5,957 nucleotides of DNA, from positions 1 through 5,957 of the forward strand of contig JACVCM010000130.1 of the NCBI GenBank assembly GCA_016742125.1. Reading direction: 5' to 3'. This DNA is from Sphingomonadaceae bacterium. GTDB lineage: Bacteria; Pseudomonadota; Alphaproteobacteria; Sphingomonadales; Sphingomonadaceae. Below the pieces are notes generated by a model. It had not been told where the DNA came from, did no database searches, and worked only from the letters and a program-made list of their open reading frames with translations. This document shows, one piece after another, positions 1 to 5,957 of the stretch; positions within the stretch are counted from its first letter, which is position 1, and every line of letters begins with the position of its first letter. Both the position numbers and the translations under genes were made by a program.

Positions 1-395
1 ATGTGGGCGCACGCGGTGCGGGAGTCGCTGGGGCCAGCCGTGCTCTCGCCTGTGCTCTGGCACGCGCGGGTCGCGCTGCGCAGGTTTGAGTGGCCGCGGA
101 GGCAGGTGTGGCGCTTGCCGCATGCGGGGGTGGAGGGCCGGATGCCCTGGTCGCAGGGCTTCACCGAAGGCACGCCCGCACCCACTTCGCGGACCACACC
201 TGCGCCCTCGTGGCCCAAAATGCTCGGGAAAATGCCTTCGCTGTCAAAGCCATCCAGCGTGTAGGCATCGGTATGGCAAATGCCCGTCGCCATAATCTCG
301 ACCAGCACTTCGCCCGCTTTCGGCCCTTCCAAATCCAGCTCAACAATTTCGAGTTGTTTCTTTGCCTCAAAGGCTACGGCAGCGCGAGTTTTCAT
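1..395 (-). CDS. Class III alcohol dehydrogenase / S-(hydroxymethyl)glutathione dehydrogenase, N-terminal part; distal sequence degraded
   Basis: Zinc-dependent medium-chain dehydrogenase that oxidises S-hydroxymethylglutathione (formaldehyde plus glutathione) with NAD+; relatives also act on aryl alcohols. The first 131 residues are present and the gene runs off the left edge. MKTRAAVAFEAKK, then GEVLVEI, ATGICHTDAYTL (catalytic zinc Cys40) and ILGHEGAGVV (His62, Glu63) are diagnostic of the FrmA/AdhC family. From about residue 81 (position 155 downward) the match decays without frameshift or stop. Of the four structural-zinc cysteines, those expected at 95 and 106 are arginine, while Cys92 and Cys98 remain. 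This may be sequence error at a contig end or gene decay. The ATG at 395 overlaps the preceding stop as ATGA, and its own ribosome site is weak. It would serve formaldehyde removal or an alcohol step of the pathway. Confidence 0.85.
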   Translation of the reverse strand, partial: MKTRAAVAFEAKKQLEIVELDLEGPKAGEVLVEIMATGICHTDAYTLDGFDSEGIFPSILGHEGAGVVREVGAGVPSVKPCDQGIRPSTPACGKRHTCLRGHSNLRSATRACQSTGESTAGPSDSRTACAH

Positions 396-820
396 AAATC
401 ATCCATATTCTTGGTAGATATTGTTCTGCTGAAACGTGGTAGCAAAACGTCCCGCCGCCAGACATGATTATCCTCATGAAACGCGTACAGTGCCTGACAT
501 GCTCGCTCATATCCCGCTCGATCAGCTTTTATGGCAGGTGCAGGCCAACTTACCTGATGGTCAGAAATTTTCCGTCGCTCCACCATAATGCGCGCCCAAT
601 ATTCTTCGGTCAGGCTCGCCAAATCGCTTCCAGAAGATATGTTTTTCAGCGCCTCGGTGACATCGCGTTGCATTTTCATCATTGAAACCGAGAGGTCGAC
701 ACGGAGTTTCACGACCGCAAGCGGATCCCCTTCATCCCTTTGGTGCGAAAGCTCGTTGGCCCTCACGATGAGAGCAAAAAATTGGTCAAATACCTCGCGA
801 ATATCGGCGACCGAATTCAA
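392..820 (-). CDS. Hypothetical 142-residue protein, TTG start, coupled to both neighbours
   Basis: I do not recognise this family. The frame opens at a TTG overlapping the upstream hydrolase stop as TTGA, and ends in a TGA overlapping the next start as ATGA. The next in-frame ATG codons come only at residues 47-48, which would lose a third of the protein, so TTG is the best start. The ribosome site is poor (AAGG about 14 bases upstream), which suggests translation by coupling. The product looks soluble and mostly helical: residues 1-25 and ~33-61 are amphipathic, followed by EEYWARIMVERRKI (72-85), a WPAPAIKAD linker, and a helix around YERACQALYAFHEDNH (104-119). There is no signal peptide, membrane helix or cysteine-rich metal site. 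Being held between two enzyme genes argues that it is a real gene with a role in the pathway, perhaps as a subunit or small accessory protein. Confidence 0.75.
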   Translation of the reverse strand: MNSVADIREVFDQFFALIVRANELSHQRDEGDPLAVVKLRVDLSVSMMKMQRDVTEALKNISSGSDLASLTEEYWARIMVERRKISDHQVSWPAPAIKADRAGYERACQALYAFHEDNHVWRRDVLLPRFSRTISTKNMDDL

Positions 821-1842
821 CTTGGTGACCCAACCTTAGACACGTCGACCGATTGGCTAATACGCCCAAAAATGGTTCCACCTCGATCATCCTCCATCCA
901 GATATCGATGCGGTCTCCGGATCGAAGAAACGGAGTTTTTGGCTGGCCGTGTAAAATTGTTTCAACGGTCCGCAGCTCAGCCAGACAACTGTAACCCAAG
1001 CCGCCGTCAGCGATGGCTTTACCTGGACCACCATCAAAGTCTCGATTGGAAACAGTCCCCGATCCTATGATCGTGCCCGCGCATAAGTTGCGCGTTTTTG
1101 CGGCATGCGCAATGAGTTCACCGAAGTCGAAAGTCATATCCGCCCCGGCATCGGTCCGCCCGAGTGGCTGACCATTCAGATCTACGCGCAAGATGCCGTG
1201 AAGCTTTGCGCCATCCCAGCATGCGCCGAGCGTGTCGGGCGTCACAAACACTGAAGAAAACGCGCTCGCTGGTTTTGACTGGAAGAAACCGAAGCCCTTT
1301 GCGAGTTCGCCCGGGATCAGATTGCGCAGGCTCACATCGTTGGTGAGACCGACTAGCCGGATGCAATTGCGCGCCTCATCCGCACTTGCGCCCATCCGAA
1401 CGTCACCCGTAACGACAACTATCTCCGCTTCCATATCGTAGCCCCAGGCGTGGTCTACAAGCAGAATAGAATCGCGCGGGCCCAGGAAGCCGTCCGAGCC
1501 ACCTTGATACATCAGTGGGTCACTCCAGAAGCTCTCCGGCATCTCCGCCCCACGTGCTTGCCGAACGAGAGCGACGTGGTTCACATAAGCCGAACCGTCG
1601 GCCCATTGATAAGCGCGTGGAAGGGGAGCTGCAGCTTTGGCCTCATCGAAGGATTGTTTTGGGACAGCATCATTGGCAAGTTTGCCTGCCAGCTCCTGCA
1701 GCGCCGGCGCGACTTCATCCCAATGGTCGAGCGCGCGCTGAAGGGTGGGCGCAATATGTTGCGCGCAGGTGTACCAAGCAATATCATCTGATACGACAAC
1801 CAGCGTCCCATCACGTCCGTTTTTGAGAGACGCCAGTTTCAT
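817..1842 (-). CDS. Fumarylacetoacetate hydrolase family protein (fumarylacetoacetase-like)
   Basis: Complete 341-residue enzyme of the FAH superfamily. It would hydrolyse a carbon-carbon bond in an acylpyruvate or fumarylacetoacetate-type ring-cleavage product in the cytoplasm. An N-terminal domain (~1-75, like FAA_hydrolase_N_2) precedes the catalytic domain (~80-335). Metal ligands fit Asp108 in WSDPLMYQGG, Glu138 and Glu140 in MEAEIVVV, and Asp169 in LTNDVSLRNL. GFGFFQSKPASAF (183-195) and GSGTVSN (260-266) are the usual active-site stretches. The length and N-terminal domain favour the fumarylacetoacetase branch over the short acylpyruvases of ~220-280 residues. The start at 1842 has GAGGG nine bases upstream and overlaps the VOC stop as ATGA. 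The stop overlaps the next gene as TTGA. These overlaps imply coupled translation. The exact substrate is inferred. Confidence 0.93.
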   Translation of the reverse strand: MKLASLKNGRDGTLVVVSDDIAWYTCAQHIAPTLQRALDHWDEVAPALQELAGKLANDAVPKQSFDEAKAAAPLPRAYQWADGSAYVNHVALVRQARGAEMPESFWSDPLMYQGGSDGFLGPRDSILLVDHAWGYDMEAEIVVVTGDVRMGASADEARNCIRLVGLTNDVSLRNLIPGELAKGFGFFQSKPASAFSSVFVTPDTLGACWDGAKLHGILRVDLNGQPLGRTDAGADMTFDFGELIAHAAKTRNLCAGTIIGSGTVSNRDFDGGPGKAIADGGLGYSCLAELRTVETILHGQPKTPFLRSGDRIDIWMEDDRGGTIFGRISQSVDVSKVGSPS

Positions 1843-2393
1843 GCGTCAGCACCCTCAGGATCCTTGTGCAGCCAATCCGCATGTCGCGGCGCAACCTTTG
1901 TGTGGCTCCATTCGTCAAGCATGAGCGGTGCCAGCCGCCTCAGCTCGGCAAGTTGCTCCGGCGTCCCAATATTGCATGCCAGCTCCAGCCGGTGACCATT
2001 TGGATCAAAGAAATAAATGGATTGAAAAATGCCATGATAGGTCGGCCCTAATACCGAAATCCCGTTGCTCTCGAGGTGCGTTTTCGCCGCCAAGAGGCTT
2101 TCCAGCGTCGACACTTCAAATGCCAGATGTTGAACCCAAGCTGGTGTATTGGGATCACGCCCCATTTCAGGCTGATTTGGCAATTCAAAGAAAGCGAGAA
2201 TATTACCGCCCCCGCAATCGAGAAAAATGTGCATGTATGGGTCATACTCGCCGGTCGAGGGCACGTTATCTTCAGAAAAAGCGGTAACGAACGTCATTCC
2301 AAGCATGCGCTGATACCAGTCCGCCGTTTCCTTGGCGTTATGGCAGCGATACGCGACATGATGGATACGTGAGAGTGAAAATTGATCCGGCAT
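1839..2393 (-). CDS. VOC-superfamily metalloprotein (glyoxalase/extradiol dioxygenase fold)
   Basis: A 184-residue cytoplasmic protein with two beta-alpha-beta-beta-beta modules, residues ~8-72 and ~85-142, then a helical tail. Likely metal ligands are present in both modules: His12 in HHVAYRC with Glu70 in LAFFE, and His89 in VQHLAFEV with Glu137 in GHRLELAC. This suggests a working divalent metal site rather than a binding-only protein. FFDPNGHRLELA is the classic VOC C-terminal signature. Members include glyoxalase I, extradiol dioxygenases, epimerases and resistance proteins, so sequence alone does not fix the reaction. Its place directly before an FAH-family hydrolase, sharing ATGA with it, suggests a ring-cleavage, isomerisation or related step in the same pathway. 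The ribosome site is weak (GGA, about eight bases before the ATG). The gene starts 34 bases after the dehydrogenase stop, so it is probably in the same transcript. Confidence 0.88.
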   Translation of the reverse strand: MPDQFSLSRIHHVAYRCHNAKETADWYQRMLGMTFVTAFSEDNVPSTGEYDPYMHIFLDCGGGNILAFFELPNQPEMGRDPNTPAWVQHLAFEVSTLESLLAAKTHLESNGISVLGPTYHGIFQSIYFFDPNGHRLELACNIGTPEQLAELRRLAPLMLDEWSHTKVAPRHADWLHKDPEGADA

Positions 2394-2427
2394 TTATGGT
2401 TCCAAGATACTGGAGGAGGTCTGATGA

Positions 2428-3906
2428 TTAATGAGCAATGCAAATGCTTTTGAGTTCACTGAAACCATCCAGCCACTGCGCGCCGAAATCCCGACCAACG
2501 CCCGATTGTTTGTATCCGCCGAATGGCATGGCGGGGTCTATCCAGACATGACTGTTCACCCATATTGTGCCAGCCTCAATGCTCCCAACACTGCGCATTG
2601 CGACGTCTATATCTCTGGTCCAGATACTCGCAGCCAAACCCAAAGGACTGTCGTTGGTACGCGCAATCGCTTCATCAACGCTGTTCACTTCGTTAATTGT
2701 GAGGATTGGCCCAAAAACCTCTTCTCTCGTCAGCTTCACGTCTTCACCCGGATCGAGCACTAATGCAGGGGGAACAAAATATCCTTCTTCGGGAACGCTG
2801 CAGCCCTCGATAATCGACGCACCTGCCGACTTGGCTTGATCAACAAAGCCCTTCACACGCTCTTGATGGACTTTGGAGGCCACAGGATTGATCTGCGCTT
2901 CGGCATCCATACCCGAACCTGCACGCATCGACTTGATCACAGCCTCCAATGCCTCGACCAGTTGTCGCTTTGCGTCGCGTTCCACATAGATACGCGATGC
3001 GGCCGCGCAGACTTGCCCCTGATTGATGAACGCCGCCGCGCCCAATCCTTGGATAACCTTGTCGAAATCCGCATCTTTGCAAACAATAGCAGCGTTTTTG
3101 CCGCCCAATTCAAGCGTTACTCGGGCCATGCGCTCCATGGCGGAGAGGCCAATTTGCCTCCCAACTGCAGTAGAACCAGTGAAAGAGATTTTTCTGACGG
3201 TAGGATGCTCGGTTAGCGCCCTCCCGCATGTCGCACCTCGGCCTGTAACAACGTTGAAAACACCCGGCGGCACCCCAGCCTCCGAAGCCAGCTCGGCGAG
3301 ATAGAGCGCAGTGAGGGGCGTGGTTTCGGACGGTTTCAGCACAAGCGTACAGCCCGCCGCCAGTGCAGGCGCGATCTTCCACATCGCGATGAGTGTAGGG
3401 AAATTCCAAGGCACAATCCCGGCAACGACCCCAATCGGCTCGCGCCTAGTAAAGGCTGTCCAAGCGCCGGGACCGCCGGGCAGAGAAGACGACACTGTGT
3501 CGCCGATCGGCTTGGTGATGAGGCCAGCGGCAAACCGGAGCCACTGTACCGATGCCGCCGGGCCGAACATGCGTGACAGGTTGATAGATTTCCCCTGCTC
3601 AAGGGTTTCAAGCTGAGCTAGGAGTTCGGCGTTATGTTCAATCAAGCTCGCGAAACGCAACAAAATCGCTTCACGATCAGCGGGTCGTAGGTTACGCCAC
3701 CGGCCATCCTTGTGCGCAGTCTGCGCAGCCGCAACGGCCAATCCCACAACACCGGTGTCTGCGTCTGGAACCTGCGCGATTACGCCGCCCGTCGCCGGAT
3801 TCCAGACATCGAGCAACGCGCTTGCGCCCTTGATGGCTTCACCATTTATATAATTGAACGGTTCGCTGTTTAGCCTTTGTGCCAATATCTGCCCAAAATC
3901 CTGCAT
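2428..3906 (-). CDS. NAD-dependent aldehyde dehydrogenase, phenylacetaldehyde dehydrogenase (FeaB)-like
   Basis: Complete 492-residue class I aldehyde dehydrogenase, normal length for the family, cytoplasmic. It oxidises an aldehyde to the acid with NAD+. Visible motifs are PWNFP (166-170, oxyanion Asn168), KPSETTP (191-197, coenzyme-binding Lys191), FTGSTAVG (242-249), LELGGK (265-270, general base Glu266), GQVCAA (297-302, catalytic Cys300) and EEVFGP (395-400, Glu396). All catalytic residues are intact. Stretches such as LETLEQGKSI, AGIVPWNFP, NQGQVCAA, GTIWVNSH and the tail GRDFG-QWLDG match FeaB/StyD phenylacetaldehyde dehydrogenases better than betaine aldehyde dehydrogenases. The likely substrate is therefore an arylacetaldehyde, made from a phenylethylamine, styrene or phenylethanol-type compound. 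The substrate is inferred from remembered sequence. The ATG at 3906 has a modest GGGCGGAAG ribosome site directly upstream. The VOC gene follows after 34 bases. Confidence 0.95.
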   Translation of the reverse strand: MQDFGQILAQRLNSEPFNYINGEAIKGASALLDVWNPATGGVIAQVPDADTGVVGLAVAAAQTAHKDGRWRNLRPADREAILLRFASLIEHNAELLAQLETLEQGKSINLSRMFGPAASVQWLRFAAGLITKPIGDTVSSSLPGGPGAWTAFTRREPIGVVAGIVPWNFPTLIAMWKIAPALAAGCTLVLKPSETTPLTALYLAELASEAGVPPGVFNVVTGRGATCGRALTEHPTVRKISFTGSTAVGRQIGLSAMERMARVTLELGGKNAAIVCKDADFDKVIQGLGAAAFINQGQVCAAASRIYVERDAKRQLVEALEAVIKSMRAGSGMDAEAQINPVASKVHQERVKGFVDQAKSAGASIIEGCSVPEEGYFVPPALVLDPGEDVKLTREEVFGPILTINEVNSVDEAIARTNDSPLGLAASIWTRDIDVAMRSVGSIEAGTIWVNSHVWIDPAMPFGGYKQSGVGRDFGAQWLDGFSELKSICIAH

Positions 3907-3939
3907 CTTCCGCCCTTTTGCTCTGATTGGCAGGCATGA

Positions 3940-3960
3940 TGCTAGATTTTAGCGCTAACA
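3940..3960. promoter_or_regulatory. Candidate operator: palindrome in the regulator-dehydrogenase gap
   Basis: The 76-base gap between the AraC gene and the aldehyde dehydrogenase contains a perfect 10-base palindrome, TTAGCGCTAA (3949-3958). It sits inside a looser dyad whose ends read TGCTAG and CTAACA. On the minus strand a TAAAAT hexamer (3951-3946) could be a -10 box, but no good -35 box is found 16-18 bases upstream. That would fit an activator-dependent promoter or no promoter at all. AraC-family sites are more often direct repeats than palindromes, which counts against a simple assignment. No hairpin followed by a T-run is seen here, so readthrough from the regulator gene is possible. 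Confidence 0.25.
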
Positions 3961-3982
3961 GCTTGGAGGAACGCGCATATTA

Positions 3983-4948
3983 TTACGACAAACGCGAAAG
4001 CCGGTAACGAGCCGGCGTTTCTCCAAAACGTGCTTTGAATTGACGCGTGAAATAGCTCAGATCAGTAAAGCCGCTGTCGAGACAAACTCCCATGACACCT
4101 TGTCCAATGTATTCGGGATTGAGAAGCAAGCGCGCGCCAAGTTCGAGCCTGCGAGATTGGATATAGCTGGTTAGCGTTTCCCCGTGCTGTGCAAACAATG
4201 ACTGAACATATCGCGTGGACATACGAAGATGATCCGCGACTGCCGCCAGAGATAGTTTGTGATCTGTAAGATTTTCTTCAACAAACCGCGCCGCCTCTTT
4301 CCAGCGAAGCGCACATAGTGATCGGTCACTATATTGCGTTGCGATGACCGGACGATATGCAAGCAGCAACAGGCTGATCATCGCATCTTCAAGTGCGTGA
4401 TCGACGGCATGCCATGCGCCATGGGTCGCTCGCCCCCAAAATGTCTCAATAAAGCTTGAAAACAGTTGAGCCCCGGCATTTTTGGAGCTTACAGGGACCG
4501 CGACAAGATCATCCAGCGAACCGAATTGTTGTTGCAGGCGGGTTTGCTCCAGGCGCAAGACGAGAACTCTCGCTGGGTCTTTGAACTCAACGGAATAAGG
4601 CCGCGCCGTGTCACAGAATGTGAATTCGCCTGGTTGCAGGATGGCTTCACGCCCAGCCTGCTGGTTCAGGCAGCTCCCCGAAACCTGATAGTGCAGAATA
4701 AACTCCCGAGCGTCCTGCTGCGTGACATGATGCTGTTCGTGCCGGATCTCGGCGGCGGTTGACCAGGCTTCGGCAATGATCGTCCCGGTTTCGCCTTGGA
4801 GGCTTTTAATCAGGGCAGAAAAATTGCTCGGATCGTCAGGCGTAATTGATTTTCCGGAAAATTGTGTCGACAAAACCTCGTTCCAATGATCGACAAAGCC
4901 CTTCTGACGGGATGATCCCTTATACTCCTTGAGCGCATTCTGGGGCAT
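3983..4948 (-). CDS. AraC/XylS-family transcriptional regulator
   Basis: A 321-residue cytoplasmic DNA-binding regulator. Residues ~45-190 form a cupin-like effector domain of the AraC_binding_2 type (LQPGEFTFCDTARPY is characteristic), as in FeaR-like activators. Residues ~213-316 form the AraC DNA-binding domain with two helix-turn-helix units. The first is around LSLAAVADHLRMSTRYVQSL (233-252). The second is around DSGFTDLSYFTRQFKARFG (291-309), followed by the conserved TPARYR. The start at 4948 is chosen because AGGAGGG lies six bases upstream; an ATG at 5011 would add 21 residues overlapping the DUF2783 gene, and one at 4966 would put the ribosome site inside the gene. It lies 31 bases after the DUF2783 gene on the same strand, so it is probably co-transcribed with it. 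It likely activates this operon in response to an aromatic substrate or intermediate, an inference from context. Confidence 0.93.
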   Translation of the reverse strand: MPQNALKEYKGSSRQKGFVDHWNEVLSTQFSGKSITPDDPSNFSALIKSLQGETGTIIAEAWSTAAEIRHEQHHVTQQDAREFILHYQVSGSCLNQQAGREAILQPGEFTFCDTARPYSVEFKDPARVLVLRLEQTRLQQQFGSLDDLVAVPVSSKNAGAQLFSSFIETFWGRATHGAWHAVDHALEDAMISLLLLAYRPVIATQYSDRSLCALRWKEAARFVEENLTDHKLSLAAVADHLRMSTRYVQSLFAQHGETLTSYIQSRRLELGARLLLNPEYIGQGVMGVCLDSGFTDLSYFTRQFKARFGETPARYRLSRLS

Positions 4949-4979
4949 AGCTGCCCTCCTCTCCATCCTTAGCTTTAAC

Positions 4980-5204
4980 TCAAACCATAGTCTCCGATTG
5001 TTTTTTTGCATTATCTCCCGATGTGCTTGCTAACATCAGGGCATCGTCGACAACGGCCTCATTTTGTATATGGCTCAGCAGGATTAAAATCAGACGCACG
5101 TTGAAGGCCGCGCTTTCTTCGTCTGTCAAACCCTGGTGACACCTCAACAAACGCTCATAAACATCGTCTGGTTTGCACAACGCAGGCCACTCTTCCAACA
5201 GCAT
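4980..5204 (-). CDS. DUF2783 small protein, probable partner of the upstream hydroxylase
   Basis: A 74-residue protein that I recognise as DUF2783 from the pattern PDDVYERLLRCHQGLT, then DEESAAFNVRLILILLSHI. It has no signal peptide, and the hydrophobic LILILL segment is too short for a membrane helix. The ATG at 5204 is preferred over the upstream in-frame ATG at 5231. It overlaps the hydroxylase stop as TAATG and has a GGGAGG ribosome site nine bases upstream, so translation is probably coupled. DUF2783 genes commonly sit beside FAD-dependent aromatic hydroxylases. The size and position match the small coupling protein (MhaB) of the two-component 3-hydroxyphenylacetate 6-hydroxylase known from Pseudomonas putida. 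That this protein plays the same role is my inference. The last ~15 residues are polar and probably disordered. Confidence 0.8.
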   Translation of the reverse strand: MLLEEWPALCKPDDVYERLLRCHQGLTDEESAAFNVRLILILLSHIQNEAVVDDALMLASTSGDNAKKQSETMV

Positions 5205-5957
5205 TAACAGGAGCCTCCCGATGTTGCGCACTGCAATGCAGCCGTCACTTGTGGCAGGGTTGGCGACCGCCAGCGTGCCGCGACATATTGGTCGGGCCTG
5301 ATCAGATAGGCCGACCCCGGCGACAGATCATATCGTTCGCCGGCCAATACGCTGTCACCATGTTTGCTGATGTCGAAAATATCGACATCACCATCGAACT
5401 CGATCGCTTCACTCCAAGCGTTTGTCAAAAGTGTAAATCGTCCATGGCTGAGATTATCCTTTAGAAGCCAACCCTCGCCCAAGGGTGCATCTATTGCGGG
5501 ACTTCCGGGTGGCACACCTCGCCAGCCATCGGTATCGTCGACATCCGGCTTCAATGCGGGTGAATTGGGAAAGCTGACGGCTGTCGACAAGCGGCCAGAA
5601 TTGACGAACGGACGCGCAAAGGGTGCATGTCGTGCGAGTTGCAAGACTGCGTCCCTGAATGTTCTGCTGATCGCCGACTTGGGCGTCATGAAATCCGTTG
5701 ACCGAGTGGAATTCAAGATATTCTCATCAGCAATGGCGATTGCCTCTTGGTTGTAGCTTTCCAGCAAAGCTACCGATGCCGTTCCCGACACAATAGCCTC
5801 GAGTTTCCAGCCGAGATTGTCCGCATCGGCAACCCCGCCGTTACACCCTCTGGCACCGAAGGGTGAAACGAGATGCGCCGCATCACCGGCAAAGATAACG
5901 CGACCGTGCACGAAGCGCGCCATCCGCCTGCACTGGAAGGTGTATATACTGTACCAC
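5204..5957 (-). CDS. FAD-dependent aromatic-ring hydroxylase (MhpA/MhaA-like), C-terminal part, 5' end outside window
   Basis: Class A flavoprotein monooxygenase that would use NAD(P)H and O2 to hydroxylate a phenolic ring in the cytoplasm. The frame is open to the window edge, so only the last 250 residues are present and the N-terminal Rossmann FAD domain is missing. Visible first is a YTFQ stretch, then GRVIFAGDAAHL (the second FAD-binding GD motif) followed by SPFGARGCNGGVADADNLGWKL-type sequence, the hallmark of the PF01494 family. The far end has the thioredoxin-like C-terminal domain seen in MhpA relatives, ending in a SAYLIRPDQYVAARWR-type strand. The internal ATG at 5923 is not the real start, because the upstream codons read as family sequence (SIYTFQ). 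The TAA stop shares its A with the ATG of the following DUF2783 gene. The substrate cannot be read from this fragment; hydroxyphenylacetate, hydroxyphenylpropionate and hydroxybenzoate hydroxylases all look alike here. Confidence 0.9.
   Translation of the reverse strand, partial: WYSIYTFQCRRMARFVHGRVIFAGDAAHLVSPFGARGCNGGVADADNLGWKLEAIVSGTASVALLESYNQEAIAIADENILNSTRSTDFMTPKSAISRTFRDAVLQLARHAPFARPFVNSGRLSTAVSFPNSPALKPDVDDTDGWRGVPPGSPAIDAPLGEGWLLKDNLSHGRFTLLTNAWSEAIEFDGDVDIFDISKHGDSVLAGERYDLSPGSAYLIRPDQYVAARWRSPTLPQVTAALQCATSGGSC

Noticed and set aside
161..370. Minus-strand open frame of 69 codons in another frame over the alcohol dehydrogenase start.
   Set aside because: Its composition is rich in Arg and Trp with no recognisable motif, and it overlaps the well-conserved class III dehydrogenase frame.
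1..467. Several plus-strand open frames across the left edge (1-264, 90-467).
   Set aside because: They are antisense to the alcohol dehydrogenase and the hypothetical gene, and the GC-rich edge lacks stop codons in many frames. The minus-strand reading gives clear family motifs.
1450..1826. Plus-strand open frames of 103-113 codons opposite the hydrolase.
   Set aside because: They are shadows of the FAH-family gene, whose minus-strand frame shows an intact metal site and full family length.
2411..2763. Plus-strand GGAGGAGGT followed by ATGs and an open frame of 110 codons (2431-2763).
   Set aside because: The frame lies antisense to the conserved C-terminus of the aldehyde dehydrogenase, its translation resembles no protein I know, and the ATG nearest the ribosome-like site (2423) opens only a very short frame. 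The purine run is probably chance.
4000..4016. Small hairpin GCCGG-N7-CCGGC near the end of the AraC gene, considered as a terminator.
   Set aside because: It has only a five-base stem, lies inside the coding region for the conserved TPARYR end, and has no T-run after it on the minus strand.

Overview
The window looks like part of a catabolic operon from an alphaproteobacterium, possibly a sphingomonad. The N-terminus of the class III alcohol dehydrogenase at the left edge reads like the sphingomonad/alphaproteobacterial form, and the gene set is typical of aromatic degradation. This placement is from memory of the families and is only moderately certain. All eight genes lie on the minus strand, so transcription runs from high to low coordinates. 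There are no RNA genes, insertion sequences, CRISPR arrays or plus-strand genes that I can support, and no gene-free stretch longer than about 80 bases.

In transcription order, the right part (5957-4980) holds the C-terminal part of an FAD-dependent aromatic-ring hydroxylase. Its stop codon overlaps the start of a small DUF2783 protein (TAATG). After 31 bases comes an AraC-family activator (4948-3983). After a further 76 bases, which contain a short palindrome, comes a phenylacetaldehyde dehydrogenase-like enzyme (3906-2428). The left part is packed tightly. A VOC-fold metalloprotein (2393-1839), a fumarylacetoacetate hydrolase family enzyme (1842-817), an unrecognised 142-residue protein (820-392, TTG start) and the 5' part of a glutathione-dependent formaldehyde dehydrogenase/class III alcohol dehydrogenase (395-1, cut by the edge) are joined by successive 4-base stop/start overlaps.

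The genes suggest a route in which an aryl-acetaldehyde is oxidised to an arylacetate, the ring is hydroxylated by the flavoprotein with its small partner, and the ring-opened product is hydrolysed by the FAH-family enzyme. The hydroxylase/small-protein pair recalls the two-component 3-hydroxyphenylacetate 6-hydroxylase that makes homogentisate. No cupin-type homogentisate or gentisate dioxygenase is seen, so the VOC protein or a gene outside the window may supply ring cleavage or isomerisation. The substrate is an inference.

The last ~155 bases at the left edge are anomalous. The alcohol dehydrogenase frame stays open and in register with its family, but it abruptly collects many radical substitutions, including loss of two structural-zinc cysteines. 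The GC content of positions 1-180 is about 74%. This looks like an error-rich contig end or a decayed gene.
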